Assembly (NCBI GenBank): GCA_029557895.1
Contig: JAKQHT010000020.1
Coordinates: 124,001 to 188,000 of the forward strand
DNA: 64,000 bases
Direction of reading: 5' to 3'
From: Bacteroidota bacterium
GTDB taxonomy: Bacteria > Bacteroidota > Bacteroidia > Flavobacteriales > Flavobacteriaceae
Every line of letters begins with the position of its first letter. Within the stretch, counting starts at the first letter, position 1. A program made the translations under genes and the position numbers. Of the stretch, positions 34,484 to 45,019 are shown piece by piece. The notes under the pieces were generated by a model. It worked only from the letters and a program-made list of their open reading frames with translations. It searched no databases and was not told the DNA's origin.

Positions 34484-35590
34484 TCACTGATTATTCATGA
34501 TATTCTCGATAAATTGGTCAAAAAGGTAGGACGCGTCGTGTGGTCCAGGGCTTGCCTCTGGATGGTACTGTACCGAGAAACAATTTTTATGTTTCATCCG
34601 TATTCCGGCCACCGTATTATCATTTAAATGAACGTGCGTGATTTCTATATCGGGATGTTTCTCTGTTTCATGGCGGTTGATTGCAAACCCGTGGTTTTGT
34701 GAAGTAATCTCTCCTTTTCCGGTGATAAGATTTTTGACGGGGTGATTGATGCCACGATGTCCGTTGTGCATTTTATAGGTTGAAATGCCATTTGCCAATG
34801 CAATGACTTGATGTCCAAGACAAATACCGAACAGCGGCAGGTTGCGGTCCATGATTGTTTTTGCCAGTGTTATGGCATCTTTTAAAGGTTCTGGGTCTCC
34901 CGGGCCGTTGGATATGAAATAACCATCGGGGTTGAACTTTGCCATTTCTTCAAAAGTGGCGTTGTACGGAAACACCTTGACGTAGGCATCTCTTTTTTCA
35001 AGATTGCGAAGAATGTTCATTTTTATACCAAGATCAAGGGCGGCAATACGGTACTTGGCGTCTTCATTGCCCACAAAATAAGGGACTTTGGTACTGACCT
35101 TGGAAGCGAGTTCCAAACCGTCCATGTTGGGCACTTTGGCCAATTGCAGCTTTAATCCCTCGACATTGTCCACTTCTGTGGATATGACAGCGTTCATGGC
35201 GCCATTGTCCCGGATGTATCCCACCAAAGCCCTTGTATCTACATCGGAAATGGCCAGGAGGTTATTGTCCTCAAAAAAACTTTCGAGCGATGCATCTGCT
35301 GACGGTCTTGAATAGTCGTAGCTGAAATTCTTGCAAATAAGCCCGGCTATTTTTACCGATCCGGATTCTACCTCATCGGTTTTGGTGCCGTAGTTTCCTA
35401 TGTGGGCATTGGTAGACACCATCAACTGGCCAAAATAAGATGGGTCTGTAAAAATCTCTTGGTAGCCTGTAGTCCCTGTATTAAAACATACCTCGCCAAA
35501 AGCAGAGCCTTCTTTACCAATAGATTTTCCGTGAAAGATTGTGCCATCGGCAAGAAGTATCAGTGCGGGTTTTCTTTTTCTGTATTTCAT
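34484..35590 (-). CDS. carA: Carbamoyl-phosphate synthase small subunit
   Basis: Glutaminase subunit that feeds ammonia to CarB for arginine and pyrimidine synthesis. 368 residues from MKYRKRKPALILLADGTIFH; the 10-codon upstream extension is dropped because it overlaps the rplQ terminator. N-terminal domain: FGEVCFNTGTTGYQEIFTDP; class I glutamine amidotransferase domain with nucleophile LFGICLGHQV, then HNGHRGINHPV and the His/Glu pair in VQYHPEASPGP. carB is not in the window. Confidence 0.96.
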   Translation of the reverse strand: MKYRKRKPALILLADGTIFHGKSIGKEGSAFGEVCFNTGTTGYQEIFTDPSYFGQLMVSTNAHIGNYGTKTDEVESGSVKIAGLICKNFSYDYSRPSADASLESFFEDNNLLAISDVDTRALVGYIRDNGAMNAVISTEVDNVEGLKLQLAKVPNMDGLELASKVSTKVPYFVGNEDAKYRIAALDLGIKMNILRNLEKRDAYVKVFPYNATFEEMAKFNPDGYFISNGPGDPEPLKDAITLAKTIMDRNLPLFGICLGHQVIALANGISTYKMHNGHRGINHPVKNLITGKGEITSQNHGFAINRHETEKHPDIEITHVHLNDNTVAGIRMKHKNCFSVQYHPEASPGPHDASYLFDQFIENIMNNQ

Positions 35591-35617
35591 TTTGAAAAAA
35601 GGTTTTACAAAATTGCA

Positions 35618-35656
35618 CAAAAAAAGGATAAACAGAAATTGTTTATCCTTTTTATT
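35618..35656 (-). terminator. Terminator of the spc-alpha ribosomal operon
   Basis: AAAAAGGATAAAC and GTTTATCCTTTTT (35621-35653) form a 13-bp stem with loop of 7, with a T-rich tail on the minus strand. It separates rplQ from carA. Confidence 0.88.
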
Positions 35657-35674
35657 TTTATGAATTATCGATCA

Positions 35675-36175
35675 TTATTCTTCACCACCGCTTGTTTCTT
35701 CGGTCTTGGCCGGTACTTCGGGAGTTTTTTCGGCTACTGCAGGTGCAGAATCGGCTTTTTTGGATCGACCACGTCGCGTGGTTTTCTTTTTAGCCTGATT
35801 ACCGGCATTGTAAAGCTCATTGAAATCCACAAGTTCTATCATGGCCATGTCTGCATTGTCTCCCAATCGATTGCCCAACTTGATGATACGGGTATAGCCT
35901 CCCGGACGATCACCAACTTTTGGTGCTACTTCCCTAAACAATTCGGTAACGGCATCTTTTTGTCTCAAACGAGAAAAAACGATACGTCTGTTATGGGTAG
36001 TGTCATCTTTTGATTTGGTGATCATTGGTTCCACAAACTGCTTTAAGGCTTTGGCCTTTGCAACAGTGGTGTTGATACGCTTGTGCTCTATTAGGGAACA
36101 AGCCATATTGGCCAACATTGATTTCCTGTGTGCAGTCTTGCGACCTAAATGGTTAATTTTTTTTCCGTGTCTCAT
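35675..36175 (-). CDS. rplQ: 50S ribosomal protein L17
   Basis: 166 residues, [20 protein letters not shown] at the N-terminus as in all L17. The core (1-120) is followed by an extra, low-complexity tail rich in Lys, Ala, Glu and Pro (about 125-166, [14 protein letters not shown]...TSGGEE), a common extension in Bacteroidota. Last gene of the alpha operon, 63 bases after rpoA, immediately before the terminator. Confidence 0.97.
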   Translation of the reverse strand: MRHGKKINHLGRKTAHRKSMLANMACSLIEHKRINTTVAKAKALKQFVEPMITKSKDDTTHNRRIVFSRLRQKDAVTELFREVAPKVGDRPGGYTRIIKLGNRLGDNADMAMIELVDFNELYNAGNQAKKKTTRRGRSKKADSAPAVAEKTPEVPAKTEETSGGEE

Positions 36176-36238
36176 GACGTGTTTTTTTTTGCATCATCTT
36201 GCATCAACCCTTTTTGGGGAGCAAACTATGATACATTG

Positions 36239-37231
36239 TTAATCTTTATCTAATTTGTATTTGCTCAAATCCATCCCGAAGTTCAGGCCTTTGACATTTA
36301 CCAATTCTTCAAGTTCTGTCAAAGATTTTTTACCAAAGTTCCTGAATTTCATCAAATCGTTTTTGTTGAAAGACACCAAGTCTCCCAGTGTATCTACTTC
36401 TGCGGCTTTCAAACAGTTGAGTGCACGAACGGACAGATCCATATCGACCAATTTGGTTTTTAGTAGTTGCCTCATGTGAAGCGATTCCTCGTCATAGGTT
36501 TCTGTCTGTGCGATTTCGTCAGCTTCGAGAGTAATGCGCTCATCGGAGAACAACATGAAATGGTGTATAAGTATCTTAGCCGCTTCGGTAAGTGCCTCTT
36601 TTGGGTGTATCGAACCATCTGTGATGATCTCAAAAACCAGCTTTTCATAATCTGTTTTTTGTTCAACACGGAAGTTTTCGATGCTGTATTTCACGTTTTT
36701 TATAGGTGTATAGATAGAATCCGTGAAGATTGTACCAATTGGAGCCGAAGCTTTTTTGTTTTCTTCGGCCGGCACATAGCCCCTACCTTTTTCGATGGTG
36801 ATCTCCAAGTTGATGTTCACTTTCGGATCAAGATTGCAAATGACCAGATCTTTGTTCAAAATCTGGAATCCGGAAATAAATTTCTGGAAGTCGCCGGCAG
36901 TGACCTGCTCTTGTCCGGAAATTGATATCGTAACGGTTTCGTTATCGATCTCGTCAATCTGGCGCTTGAAGTTCACTTGCTTCAGATTAAGTATGATTTC
37001 CGTAACGTCCTCAACAACACCTGCTATGGTTGAGAATTCGTGGTCAACGCCTTCTATCCTGACAGATGTAATAGCAAACCCTTCCAAAGAAGATAACAAG
37101 ACCCTCCTTAAAGCGTTTCCAACGGTCAACCCATAACCGGGTTCAAGTGGTCTGAACTCAAACTTACCCTCGAAAGGGGTTGAATCAATCAAGATTACTT
37201 TGTCGGGCCTTTGAAAATTTAATATTGCCAT
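36239..37231 (-). CDS. rpoA: RNA polymerase alpha subunit
   Basis: 330 residues from [17 protein letters not shown]; a longer frame upstream to 37366 runs into rpsD and is not real. The N-terminal dimerisation domain (1-230) shows [20 protein letters not shown]; the C-terminal domain (about 255-330) shows [20 protein letters not shown] and [13 protein letters not shown], the DNA- and activator-binding helix-hairpin part. Between rpsD (20 bases upstream) and rplQ, as in the classic alpha operon. Confidence 0.98.
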   Translation of the reverse strand: MAILNFQRPDKVILIDSTPFEGKFEFRPLEPGYGLTVGNALRRVLLSSLEGFAITSVRIEGVDHEFSTIAGVVEDVTEIILNLKQVNFKRQIDEIDNETVTISISGQEQVTAGDFQKFISGFQILNKDLVICNLDPKVNINLEITIEKGRGYVPAEENKKASAPIGTIFTDSIYTPIKNVKYSIENFRVEQKTDYEKLVFEIITDGSIHPKEALTEAAKILIHHFMLFSDERITLEADEIAQTETYDEESLHMRQLLKTKLVDMDLSVRALNCLKAAEVDTLGDLVSFNKNDLMKFRNFGKKSLTELEELVNVKGLNFGMDLSKYKLDKD

Positions 37232-37251
37232 ATTGCGATTAGTATCAGTTG

Positions 37252-37857
37252 TTATTTTGAATATAATTCGACGATTAGCTGCTCCTTGATGTTTTCTGGA
37301 ATCTGTACTCTTGCAGGAACGGAAACGTAGGTTCCTTCCTTGGTATCGTTGTTCCAGGTGATCCATTCGTAAACGGCGCTTGAGCTGGCCAATGCGTTTT
37401 GTATGGTTTCGAGGGATTTTGATTTTTCCCTGACGGCAACCTTATCTCCGGCTTTTAATTGGTAGGACGGAATGTTGACGATATCACCGTTAACGGTGAT
37501 GTGCCTGTGTGACACCAATTGGCGGGCGCCGCTTCGTGAAGTGGACAGACCCATTCTATAGACCACATTGTCCAATCGCGATTCACAGTATTGGAGCAAT
37601 ACTTCACCGGTGATGCCTGGAGCAGCGGTCGCTTTTTTGAACATGTTCCTGAACTGACGTTCCAAAATACCGTATGTATATTTTGCCTTTTGCTTTTCCA
37701 TCAACTGGATAGCATATTCGGATTGTTTACCACGACGCTTGTTAGCTCCGTGTTGCCCTGGAGGATAGTTCCTTTTTTCAAATGCTTTATCATCTCCATA
37801 GATAGCCTCGCCGAATTTACGGGCTATTTTAGTTTTAGGACCAGTATATCTTGCCAT
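37252..37857 (-). CDS. rpsD: 30S ribosomal protein S4
   Basis: 201 residues, [20 protein letters not shown]. The S4 RNA-binding domain (about 92-155) is [20 protein letters not shown] followed by [17 protein letters not shown]. In many bacteria S4 represses its own operon; whether that holds here cannot be read from the sequence. 90 bases separate it from rpsK, the longest gap within the alpha block. Confidence 0.97.
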   Translation of the reverse strand: MARYTGPKTKIARKFGEAIYGDDKAFEKRNYPPGQHGANKRRGKQSEYAIQLMEKQKAKYTYGILERQFRNMFKKATAAPGITGEVLLQYCESRLDNVVYRMGLSTSRSGARQLVSHRHITVNGDIVNIPSYQLKAGDKVAVREKSKSLETIQNALASSSAVYEWITWNNDTKEGTYVSVPARVQIPENIKEQLIVELYSK

Positions 37858-37947
37858 TTTGTTTTTATTATGAGAGTGCTTGTGAATTAAGGTCTTAACT
37901 TATCCTTCGACAAGCAAAAGGTCTCTCGGTTATACTTAATATAATTA

Positions 37948-38337
37948 TTAGACTCTTCTACGTTTTGGAGGTCTGCAACCGTTGTGCGGCAATGGGGTAA
38001 CATCGATAATTTCCGTTACTTCGATTCCTGCATTGTGGATTGAACGAATTGCAGATTCTCTACCGTTGCCCGGTCCTTTGACGTAAACCTTGACTTTTTT
38101 GAGCCCTGCTTCTTTTGCTACTGCAGATGCATCTTCGGCGGCCATTTGGGCTGCATAAGGCGTGTTCTTTTTTGAACCCCTGAAACCCATTTTTCCGGCT
38201 GATGACCATGCTATGACATCTCCCTTTTTATTGGTCAAAGAGATGATGATATTATTGAATGATGCCGCGATATGGGCCTCACCAACAGAATCAACGATGA
38301 CTTTGCGCTTTTTGACTTTGGTGTTTGCTTTTGCCAT
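37948..38337 (-). CDS. rpsK: 30S ribosomal protein S11
   Basis: 129 residues, platform protein that contacts mRNA near the E site. Conserved: [40 protein letters not shown] and the C-terminal [18 protein letters not shown]. Eight bases downstream of rpsM. Confidence 0.98.
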   Translation of the reverse strand: MAKANTKVKKRKVIVDSVGEAHIAASFNNIIISLTNKKGDVIAWSSAGKMGFRGSKKNTPYAAQMAAEDASAVAKEAGLKKVKVYVKGPGNGRESAIRSIHNAGIEVTEIIDVTPLPHNGCRPPKRRRV

Positions 38338-38345
38338 ATTACTTA

Positions 38346-38720
38346 TTATTTAGTTACCTTTTTCTTGTTGGCAACTGTTTTTCTTCTACCTTTTCTTGTC
38401 CTTGAGTTGTTCTTGGTGCGCTGACCCCTCAAAGGAAGTCCTGCACGGTGGCGGATACCTCTGTAACAACCGATGTCCATCAAACGTTTGATGTTTAACT
38501 GGATCTCTGAACGTAATTCGCCTTCAATAGTATATGATCCAACAGCCTCACGGATATTACTGATATCGTCGTCTGTCCAATCCTGTACTTTTGTGTTTTC
38601 GTCAACTTTGGCTTTAGCCAAAATCTCTTGTGCCCTGCTCTTTCCTATACCGTAGATATAGGTCAATGCAATAACGCCTCTCTTTTGTTTGGGTATGTCT
38701 ATACCTGCAATTCTTGCCAT
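38346..38720 (-). CDS. rpsM: 30S ribosomal protein S13
   Basis: 124 residues, [20 protein letters not shown], head protein contacting the P-site tRNA and 50S bridges. Helix-two-turns-helix region [15 protein letters not shown], and the basic tail [20 protein letters not shown]. Five bases follow rpmJ. Confidence 0.98.
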   Translation of the reverse strand: MARIAGIDIPKQKRGVIALTYIYGIGKSRAQEILAKAKVDENTKVQDWTDDDISNIREAVGSYTIEGELRSEIQLNIKRLMDIGCYRGIRHRAGLPLRGQRTKNNSRTRKGRRKTVANKKKVTK

Positions 38721-38725
38721 AATAA

Positions 38726-38842
38726 TTAACCTTGTCTTTGTTTGAATCTAGGGTTCTTTTTGTTAATGACGTAAAGTCTTCCTTTTCGACGCACCAATAT
38801 GCAATCGGCGCTTCTTTTTTTAACTGATGCTCTTACTTTCAT
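38726..38842 (-). CDS. rpmJ: 50S ribosomal protein L36 (zinc-free type)
   Basis: A 38-codon gene too short for ordinary ORF lists: [20 protein letters not shown] then [18 protein letters not shown]. It is clearly L36 by its N-terminal KVRASVKK and C-terminal NPRFKQRQG. Of the four zinc ligands of the classical form (three Cys, one His) only Cys14 remains, so it is the C-minus form that does not need zinc. It lies between infA (5 bases) and rpsM (5 bases), the expected place. Confidence 0.96.
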   Translation of the reverse strand: MKVRASVKKRSADCILVRRKGRLYVINKKNPRFKQRQG

Positions 38843-38847
38843 CTTAA

Positions 38848-39063
38848 TTAGTATCTATATGTTATGCGAGCCTTTGTCAAATCGTATGGGCTCATTTCCA
38901 ATTTTACTTTGTCACCGGGCAATAGTTTGATGTAGTGCATGCGCATTTTTCCAGAAATATGTGCCGTGACAATGTGTCCGTTTTCAAGCTCAACCCTAAA
39001 CATTGCGTTTGACAATGCTTCAATGATTGATCCATCTTGTTCTATTGCTGATTGTTTTGCCAT
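38848..39063 (-). CDS. infA: Translation initiation factor IF-1
   Basis: 71 residues forming one S1-type OB fold: [40 protein letters not shown] and [20 protein letters not shown]. Binds the 30S A site during initiation. Located 4 bases after secY; the adk and map genes found here in many Firmicutes are absent. Confidence 0.98.
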   Translation of the reverse strand: MAKQSAIEQDGSIIEALSNAMFRVELENGHIVTAHISGKMRMHYIKLLPGDKVKLEMSPYDLTKARITYRY

Positions 39064-39067
39064 GGTA

Positions 39068-40414
39068 TCAAGCTACTGCTTTTCTGTTTTTACCGGTTTT
39101 CATCAATCCATCATAGTGCTTGTTCAGTAAATATGAATTTACTTGCTGCATGGTATCTATTGCAACTCCTACCATGATGAGCAATGATGTGCCTCCAAAA
39201 AACAAAGCCCATCCTTGCTGTGTTCCCATAATTTTGACCACAATTGCTGGAAATACAGCTATCAGTGCCAAGAACAATGATCCGGGAAGAGTAATCTGCG
39301 ACATGATCTTGTCAAGATACTCGGATGTTTCAGTGCCAGGCCTGATGCCGGGAATAAAACCACCACTGCGTTTCAGGTCATCGGCCATTTTGTTTGTCGG
39401 TACCGTGATTGCCGTATAAAAATATGTGAAAACAACGATCAATAAAGCAAATACAACATTGTACCAGAACCCGAAGATATCGGTAAACTCTGTTTGCATC
39501 CACTGGCCAAAATCACTTGTTCCAAACGACTTTCCTATCAAACTTGGCACAAACATAATAGCTTGTGCAAAGATAATAGGCATAACACCAGACGCATTGA
39601 GCTTTAACGGCAAAAATTGTCGCGATCCAAAAACGTTTTTTTCGTAGCCTCCTGAAGCTGTACGCCTAGCATACTGGACAGCAATCTTTCTGACCGCCAT
39701 GACCAGCATTACTGATGCAAGTATGATCAGCATCCAGATAACCAGTTCAATCAAGATCATCATAAGGCCGCCGTTACCGCCACCGCTGATCCTTGAGGCA
39801 TAGTTTTGCATAAAAGAAGCAGGCATACGGGCAATAATACCAACCATGATAAGCAATGAAATACCGTTACCGATACCTTTGTCGGTAATTTTTTCACCGA
39901 GCCACATGGCAAAGATGGTACCTGTTACCAAAATGATAACCGATGAAACATAGAACATAGTTCCTGTTCCGAGCAAAAATGCCGATGTAGGAATGCCCAA
40001 TGCAGGCAAGCTCGCCAAATAGCCCGGTGCTTGAACCAAACAGATAGCGATGGTCAGCCACCTTGTTATTTGGTTGATTTTTTTTCTGCCGCTTTCACCA
40101 TCTTTTTGCAGTTTTTGGAGATATGGTATGGCAATACCCATCAACTGGACCACAATGGAAGCGGATATATAGGGCATTATACCCAAAGCAAACACAGAAG
40201 CATTGGCAAAAGCCCCACCAGTGAACGCATTGAGAAGTCCCAAGATACCTTGGTCTGTACTGTCCTGAAGGCCTCCCAATTGTGCGGCATCGATTCCGGG
40301 AAGTACCACTTGGGCACCAAAACGATAAACTAAAAGAAGGCCAAGCGTGAGCAGGATCCTATCTTTGAGTTCCGTTATTTTCCAAACATTTTTTAAGTTT
40401 TCTACAAATTTCAT
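39068..40414 (-). CDS. secY: Protein translocase subunit SecY
   Basis: 448-residue inner-membrane channel with about ten membrane helices. Signature stretches: [20 protein letters not shown] near TM1, [35 protein letters not shown] and the TM7-8 loop [20 protein letters not shown], plus [20 protein letters not shown]. Thirteen bases downstream of rplO, the usual spc-operon place, so channel and ribosome synthesis are coupled. Confidence 0.98.
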   Translation of the reverse strand: MKFVENLKNVWKITELKDRILLTLGLLLVYRFGAQVVLPGIDAAQLGGLQDSTDQGILGLLNAFTGGAFANASVFALGIMPYISASIVVQLMGIAIPYLQKLQKDGESGRKKINQITRWLTIAICLVQAPGYLASLPALGIPTSAFLLGTGTMFYVSSVIILVTGTIFAMWLGEKITDKGIGNGISLLIMVGIIARMPASFMQNYASRISGGGNGGLMMILIELVIWMLIILASVMLVMAVRKIAVQYARRTASGGYEKNVFGSRQFLPLKLNASGVMPIIFAQAIMFVPSLIGKSFGTSDFGQWMQTEFTDIFGFWYNVVFALLIVVFTYFYTAITVPTNKMADDLKRSGGFIPGIRPGTETSEYLDKIMSQITLPGSLFLALIAVFPAIVVKIMGTQQGWALFFGGTSLLIMVGVAIDTMQQVNSYLLNKHYDGLMKTGKNRKAVA

Positions 40415-40427
40415 CCTTAAAATGATC

Positions 40428-40880
40428 TTATAAAGTCACAGCCTCACCTCCAACAGCTTCAATAGCAGCTTTAGCCGAAGCGGTAAATTTGTGGGCGGTT
40501 ACTTTTAATTTTGATTTCAGTTCGCCACGTCCCAAAATCTTTACCAAATCGTTCTTGTGGGCCAATCCCAAATCCAAAAGTGTCACAAAGTCCACAGTGT
40601 CATTGATTTTCTTTTCGTCAACCAACTTTTGGAGGGTATCAAGATTGACACCAAGGTACTCTACTCTGTTGATGTTTTTGAAGCCGAATTTTGGCACACG
40701 GCGCTGAAGTGGCATCTGGCCACCTTCAAAACCTACCTTTGTGGAATAGCCTGAACGGGATTTTGCACCTTTATGGCCACGTGCAGCGGTACCGCCCTTA
40801 CCAGAGCCTTGTCCTCTGCCCACACGTTTGCCTTTGTTTTTTACTGAACCTTCGGCCGGTTTTAAATTACTTAAATCCAT
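40428..40880 (-). CDS. rplO: 50S ribosomal protein L15
   Basis: 150 residues: [40 protein letters not shown] (the Gly-rich RNA-threading extension) and [19 protein letters not shown]. Late-assembling protein of the large subunit. Thirteen bases after rpmD. Confidence 0.98.
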   Translation of the reverse strand: MDLSNLKPAEGSVKNKGKRVGRGQGSGKGGTAARGHKGAKSRSGYSTKVGFEGGQMPLQRRVPKFGFKNINRVEYLGVNLDTLQKLVDEKKINDTVDFVTLLDLGLAHKNDLVKILGRGELKSKLKVTAHKFTASAKAAIEAVGGEAVTL

Positions 40881-40893
40881 TTGTTATGCTGTA

Positions 40894-41076
40894 TTATTTT
40901 GCTTCTTCTACAGAAACTAAATGTTGAACTTTATTGATCATCCCAAGGATACTTGGTGTGCTTTCGTGAACTACCGATTGGTTCATCCTTCGAAGGCCCA
41001 AAGCTTTCAAGATCCTTTTTTGTGTTTCAGGTCGCTTGATATCGCTCCTTACTTTTGTTACCTTAATTTTTGCCAT
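40894..41076 (-). CDS. rpmD: 50S ribosomal protein L30
   Basis: 60 residues starting MAKIKVTKVRSDIKRPETQK; a longer frame to 41139 merely overlaps rpsE. GLRRMNQSVVHESTPSILGM is the family signature. Ten bases after rpsE. Confidence 0.97.
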   Translation of the reverse strand: MAKIKVTKVRSDIKRPETQKRILKALGLRRMNQSVVHESTPSILGMINKVQHLVSVEEAK

Positions 41077-41086
41077 TGTAATTCTA

Positions 41087-41611
41087 TTAACCGTTAAATA
41101 CTTTATCAAGGGATATGCCTCTATCCTTGGCAACAGCACTGGCGCCTCTTAACTGCAGAAGAGCGTCAAAAGTAGCTTTTACAACGTTGTGCGGGTTTGA
41201 AGACCCTTGGGATTTTGACAAAACGTCATGAACCCCAACAGCTTCCAATACTGTCCTTACAGCGCCACCGGCTATTACTCCCGTACCAGCTGCCGCAGGT
41301 ATGATGTTTACCCTTGCTCCGCCAAACTTACCTTTTTGTTCGTGCGGCAAAGTCTTGTTGATGATAGGTATCCTTACCAGGTTTTTCTTGGCGTCTTCAA
41401 TGGCCTTTGCAATGGCAGTGGCAACATCTTTGGATTTACCCAAACCGTGTCCTACAACACCTGCTTCGTCACCAACAACCACGATGGCCGAGAACCCGAA
41501 AGCTCTACCTCCTTTGGTCACTTTGGTAACCCTTTGAACTCCTACCAGACGATCTTTTAACTCAAGTCCGCTTGGCTTTACAATTTCTACGTTTTTATAC
41601 TTGTGATACAT
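41087..41611 (-). CDS. rpsE: 30S ribosomal protein S5
   Basis: 174 residues, with the double-stranded-RNA-binding-like N-domain ([40 protein letters not shown]) and C-domain ([35 protein letters not shown]). Involved in translational accuracy. Six bases after rplR. Confidence 0.98.
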   Translation of the reverse strand: MYHKYKNVEIVKPSGLELKDRLVGVQRVTKVTKGGRAFGFSAIVVVGDEAGVVGHGLGKSKDVATAIAKAIEDAKKNLVRIPIINKTLPHEQKGKFGGARVNIIPAAAGTGVIAGGAVRTVLEAVGVHDVLSKSQGSSNPHNVVKATFDALLQLRGASAVAKDRGISLDKVFNG

Positions 41612-41617
41612 AATGCC

Positions 41618-41974
41618 TTAAAATTTAAGTCCTCCTTCTCTGGCGCCATCGGCCAAAGATTTTACTCTACCGTGATAAAGATATCCACCTCTGTCAAAAG
41701 CAATGGCTTCAACACCTGCTTTGACTGCTTTTTCAGCAATTGTCTTGCCTACCAAGGTTGCCGTTTCAGACTTGGTACCTTTGGAAGAAACAATGTCTTT
41801 GTCTCTTGAGGAAGCAGATACGATGGTTTTTCCGGCCACGTCATCAACTATTTGTGCATAAATTTCTTTATTGCTCCTAAATACGACCAATCGGGGTCTG
41901 GACGGTGTACCAGAAACCACCTTGCGGATCCTTTTCTTGATTCTTAATCTTCTTTGATTTTTTGTCAGTGCCAT
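41618..41974 (-). CDS. rplR: 50S ribosomal protein L18
   Basis: 118 residues, 5S-rRNA-binding protein. Basic N-terminus [20 protein letters not shown], then [20 protein letters not shown] and the C-terminal [20 protein letters not shown]. Ten bases after rplF. Confidence 0.98.
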   Translation of the reverse strand: MALTKNQRRLRIKKRIRKVVSGTPSRPRLVVFRSNKEIYAQIVDDVAGKTIVSASSRDKDIVSSKGTKSETATLVGKTIAEKAVKAGVEAIAFDRGGYLYHGRVKSLADGAREGGLKF

Positions 41975-41984
41975 AATTATACTA

Positions 41985-42527
41985 TTAAGCTGATTTACCT
42001 GCTTTTCTTCTTAATTCTTCACCCACAAACTTGATACCTTTTCCTTTGTAAGGTTCTGGTTTTCTGAAGCTGCGTATTTTTGCTGCTACCTGTCCTACCA
42101 GTTGCTTGTCATGTGAGGTCAACTTTATGATTGGGTTTTTTCCTTTTTCAGAAATGGTCTCGACCTTTACTTCAGGGGCAAGTTCCATAACGATATTGTG
42201 TGAAAATCCGAGTGCCATGTCCAATTTTTGGCCTTGGTTTGAGGCTCTGTAACCTACACCTACCAATTCCAATTGTTTGGTCCAGCCAGTAGAAACGCCA
42301 TCGACCATGTTCTTTACCAATGCTCTGTAAAGTCCGTGTTTTGATCTCTCTTCAATGCTGTCGGAAGCACGCTCCACTTTTACAGTTCCTTCTTCAACAG
42401 ATATTTTGACAGTAGAAAATTCTTGAGATAGTTCACCTAATTTTCCTTTGACAGTTATTACATTGTCTTTAATATCTACAGTTACTCCTTGTGGGATTAC
42501 TATTGGGTTTTTACCTATTCTTGACAT
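41985..42527 (-). CDS. rplF: 50S ribosomal protein L6
   Basis: 180 residues, two repeated alpha-beta domains: [20 protein letters not shown] and, in the second, [20 protein letters not shown] with [20 protein letters not shown]. Sits near the factor-binding site of the 50S subunit. Eighteen bases after rpsH. Confidence 0.98.
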   Translation of the reverse strand: MSRIGKNPIVIPQGVTVDIKDNVITVKGKLGELSQEFSTVKISVEEGTVKVERASDSIEERSKHGLYRALVKNMVDGVSTGWTKQLELVGVGYRASNQGQKLDMALGFSHNIVMELAPEVKVETISEKGKNPIIKLTSHDKQLVGQVAAKIRSFRKPEPYKGKGIKFVGEELRRKAGKSA

Positions 42528-42545
42528 AATCTTGCTCTTTTATTT

Positions 42546-42944
42546 TTAGTAAACGTAGCACAATAGCTCACCTCCAACATTTTCTTTTCTTGCCTGTTTG
42601 CCTGTCATTACCCCATGTGAGGTAGAAACAATCGCAATTCCAAGACCGTTAAGGATTCTTGGCATCTCGTCTGCGCTTGCATATTTACGCAAACCCGGTC
42701 TACTCATCCTTTGGATCTTTCTAATAACCGGTTCTTTGGTTTCCTTATTGTACTTTAGGGCTATCTTGATGATGCCCTGTACGGTACTGTCATCGAACTT
42801 ATAGCTCAAAATATAGCCTTGGTCGAAAAGGATTTTGGTGATTTCTTTTTTGAGGTTTGATGCAGGGATCTCAACAACCCTATGGTTTGCTTTTACTGCG
42901 TTCCTGATTCTGGTCAGGTAATCTGCAATTGGATCTGTATTCAT
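42546..42944 (-). CDS. rpsH: 30S ribosomal protein S8
   Basis: 132 residues: DPIADYLTRIRNAVKANHRV and the C-terminal signature GIAIVSTSHGVMTGKQARKE. Primary 16S-binding protein; in E. coli it represses the spc operon. A 74-base gap to rpsN is the largest within the spc block and contains no recognised feature beyond a small GGTT/AACC hairpin. Confidence 0.98.
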   Translation of the reverse strand: MNTDPIADYLTRIRNAVKANHRVVEIPASNLKKEITKILFDQGYILSYKFDDSTVQGIIKIALKYNKETKEPVIRKIQRMSRPGLRKYASADEMPRILNGLGIAIVSTSHGVMTGKQARKENVGGELLCYVY

Positions 42945-43018
42945 TTATTATTGGTTTTCGGAAGTGGTTTTTGGTTCGTCCCAAACCTTCTCCCAGTTAA
43001 CATTCTATAATTATTTGC

Positions 43019-43288
43019 TTACCAAGAGGCTTTTCTTACGCCTGGTATCAATCCTTGGTTTGCCATTTCGCGAAGCTTAACGCGGGAGATTCCAAAAATA
43101 CGTACGTATCCTCTTGGTCTTCCAGTAAGCTTGCAACGGTTGTGGAGTCTTACCGGTGAAGCGTTTTTGGGAAGTTTTTGCAATGCTTCATAATCCCCGG
43201 CTTCTTTGAGTGCCTTGCGCTTTTGAGCGTATTTGGCGACCAGTTTTTGTCTCTTCACCTCACGGGCTTTCATTGATTCTTTTGCCAT
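43019..43288 (-). CDS. rpsN: 30S ribosomal protein S14 (zinc-free type)
   Basis: 89 residues, [20 protein letters not shown], ending [20 protein letters not shown] and [11 protein letters not shown]. Only one cysteine is present, so the four-Cys zinc site of the short form is lacking; this is the long C-minus form, matching the C-minus L36 in the same cluster. Three bases after rplE. Confidence 0.98.
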   Translation of the reverse strand: MAKESMKAREVKRQKLVAKYAQKRKALKEAGDYEALQKLPKNASPVRLHNRCKLTGRPRGYVRIFGISRVKLREMANQGLIPGVRKASW

Positions 43289-43291
43289 GTC

Positions 43292-43843
43292 TTAATTCTT
43301 TTGAAATGGTAAACCTAATTCTGTTAATAATGATTTAGCTTCTTTGTCGGTCTCAGCAGAGGTTACAAAAGCAATGTCCATACCCGAGATACTGTTGATC
43401 TTGTCAATATCTATCTCAGGGAAGATGATTTGTTCGGTAATGCCCAAATTATAATTTCCCCTGCCGTCAAAGCCGGTAGCTTTGATACCGTTGAAATCCC
43501 TAACCCTGGGCAATGCTGAAGTTACTAACCTATCCAAAAACTCATACATACGCTCGCCTCTCAAGGTAACGCATGCCCCGATGGGCATCCCTTTGCGCAA
43601 CTTGAAGTTTGCGATGTCTTTTTTAGAAAGGGTCGTCACTGCTTTTTGACCAGAAATCTTGGTCAATTCTTCAACAGCATGGTCAACGAGTTTCTTGTCT
43701 GCTACTGCAGCCCCTACACCTTTGGATATTACTATCTTTTGGAGCTTTGGAACCTGCATAACGTTCTTGTATCCGAACTCTTCAATTAGAGCAGCGACTA
43801 CTTTGTCTTTGTACTCTTTCTTTAATCTTGGAATGTAAGCCAT
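43292..43843 (-). CDS. rplE: 50S ribosomal protein L5
   Basis: 183 residues: [40 protein letters not shown] and [20 protein letters not shown] with [19 protein letters not shown]. Binds 5S rRNA and contacts the 30S head. Two bases after rplX. Confidence 0.98.
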   Translation of the reverse strand: MAYIPRLKKEYKDKVVAALIEEFGYKNVMQVPKLQKIVISKGVGAAVADKKLVDHAVEELTKISGQKAVTTLSKKDIANFKLRKGMPIGACVTLRGERMYEFLDRLVTSALPRVRDFNGIKATGFDGRGNYNLGITEQIIFPEIDIDKINSISGMDIAFVTSAETDKEAKSLLTELGLPFQKN

Positions 43844-43845
43844 AA

Positions 43846-44154
43846 CTAAATTACTTCATTTGATTTTTTGGAAAATCTCACCTTTTTATCGCCGTCCATT
43901 CTATAGCCAACTCTTGTTGTATCGCCTTTTTTGGTCAAAAGCGAAAGGTTGGAAATATGGATAGCAGCTTCTTTTTCTACAATGCCACCCTGAGGATTCT
44001 GGGCGCTGGGCTTGGTGTGTTTTTTTACCATGTTCACGCCTTCTACGATGGCTTTGTTCTTATCTTTTACGATTTTGAGCACTTTGCCTTCGGAACCTTT
44101 ATGGTCACCGGCAATTACCCTTACGTTGTCTCCTGATTTAATTTTGAATTTCAT
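43846..44154 (-). CDS. rplX: 50S ribosomal protein L24
   Basis: 102 residues with the KOW motif [20 protein letters not shown] at about 7-26 and [20 protein letters not shown]. One of two initiators of 50S assembly. Fifteen bases after rplN. Confidence 0.98.
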   Translation of the reverse strand: MKFKIKSGDNVRVIAGDHKGSEGKVLKIVKDKNKAIVEGVNMVKKHTKPSAQNPQGGIVEKEAAIHISNLSLLTKKGDTTRVGYRMDGDKKVRFSKKSNEVI

Positions 44155-44169
44155 AATCGTTATTGGTCG

Positions 44170-44538
44170 TTAGAGCACTTCTGGTGCCAGTGATACGATT
44201 TTCATAAACTGTTTGTCGCGGAGTTCTCTTGCCACAGGTCCGAATACACGGGTTCCTCTCATTTCGCCTTGTGGGTTCAATAGGACACATGCGTTGTCAT
44301 CGAACCTGATGTAAGATCCGTCGGGGCGTCTTACTTCTTTGACGGTACGGACAACAACGGCTGTAGATACAGCGCCTTTTTTGACGTTACCGTTAGGCGT
44401 TGCGTCTTTGACAGACACAACGATCTTGTCGCCAACAGATGCGTAGCGCCTGTTGGTACCGCCCAATACGCGAATGGTCAAAACTTCTTTTGCCCCGGTA
44501 TTGTCTGCTACTTTTAGTCTTGATTCTTGTTGTAACAT
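44170..44538 (-). CDS. rplN: 50S ribosomal protein L14
   Basis: 122 residues: [20 protein letters not shown], then [20 protein letters not shown] and [20 protein letters not shown]. Its intersubunit surface is the target of RsfS, which is encoded elsewhere in this window. Two bases after rpsQ. Confidence 0.98.
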   Translation of the reverse strand: MLQQESRLKVADNTGAKEVLTIRVLGGTNRRYASVGDKIVVSVKDATPNGNVKKGAVSTAVVVRTVKEVRRPDGSYIRFDDNACVLLNPQGEMRGTRVFGPVARELRDKQFMKIVSLAPEVL

Positions 44539-44540
44539 GA

Positions 44541-44798
44541 TTACTTCGCTCTTTCAATTATTTCTACTAATCTCCAACATTTGGACTTACTCATAGGTCT
44601 TGTTTCCATGATCCTGACGGTATCTCCAATATTACAGTCGTTCTTTTCGTCGTGAGCAACGTATTTTTTCGTTTTCAAGACGAACTTACCATACATAGGG
44701 TGTTTCACTTTCTTCACTTCAGAAACCACGATGGATTTCATCATTTTGTTACTTGTAACAACGCCTATACGTTCTTTTCTTAAATTTCTATTTTCCAT
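44541..44798 (-). CDS. rpsQ: 30S ribosomal protein S17
   Basis: 85-residue OB-fold protein: [20 protein letters not shown] and [20 protein letters not shown]. Primary 16S rRNA binder. Eighteen bases after rpmC. Confidence 0.98.
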   Translation of the reverse strand: MENRNLRKERIGVVTSNKMMKSIVVSEVKKVKHPMYGKFVLKTKKYVAHDEKNDCNIGDTVRIMETRPMSKSKCWRLVEIIERAK

Positions 44799-44816
44799 CT
44801 TTCAGCGGAATACAAA

Positions 44817-45008
44817 TTATTGTGCTTGTCTTTTGGTTAACTCAGTTGCCAGTCTTGCTATGCTACGTCTCAATGTGCGCAATTGGATAGGGTTATCCAA
44901 AGGGGAAATGGCATGGGCCATTTTCATATCGGTATAGCGTTTTTTGCTTTCACCGAATTGTTCTTGCAGTTCAGCTGTGGATAGCTTTGTAATTTCTGAT
45001 TGCTTCAT
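44817..45008 (-). CDS. rpmC: 50S ribosomal protein L29
   Basis: 63 residues, two-helix protein at the peptide exit: MKQSEITKLSTAELQEQFGE and NPIQLRTLRRSIARLATELT. Eleven bases after rplP. Confidence 0.97.
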   Translation of the reverse strand: MKQSEITKLSTAELQEQFGESKKRYTDMKMAHAISPLDNPIQLRTLRRSIARLATELTKRQAQ

Positions 45009-45019
45009 AATTTAAATAA

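Noticed and set aside
37232-37366. 45-residue N-terminal extension of RpoA
   Set aside because: It overlaps rpsD and is absent from all RpoA proteins.
37858-37947. Possible small RNA or extra gene between rpsD and rpsK
   Set aside because: AT-rich spacer with no convincing stem, promoter or frame.
42945-43018. Possible tRNA in the rpsH-rpsN gap
   Set aside because: The TTCG-containing stretch does not form a cloverleaf; only a short GGTT/AACC hairpin is seen.
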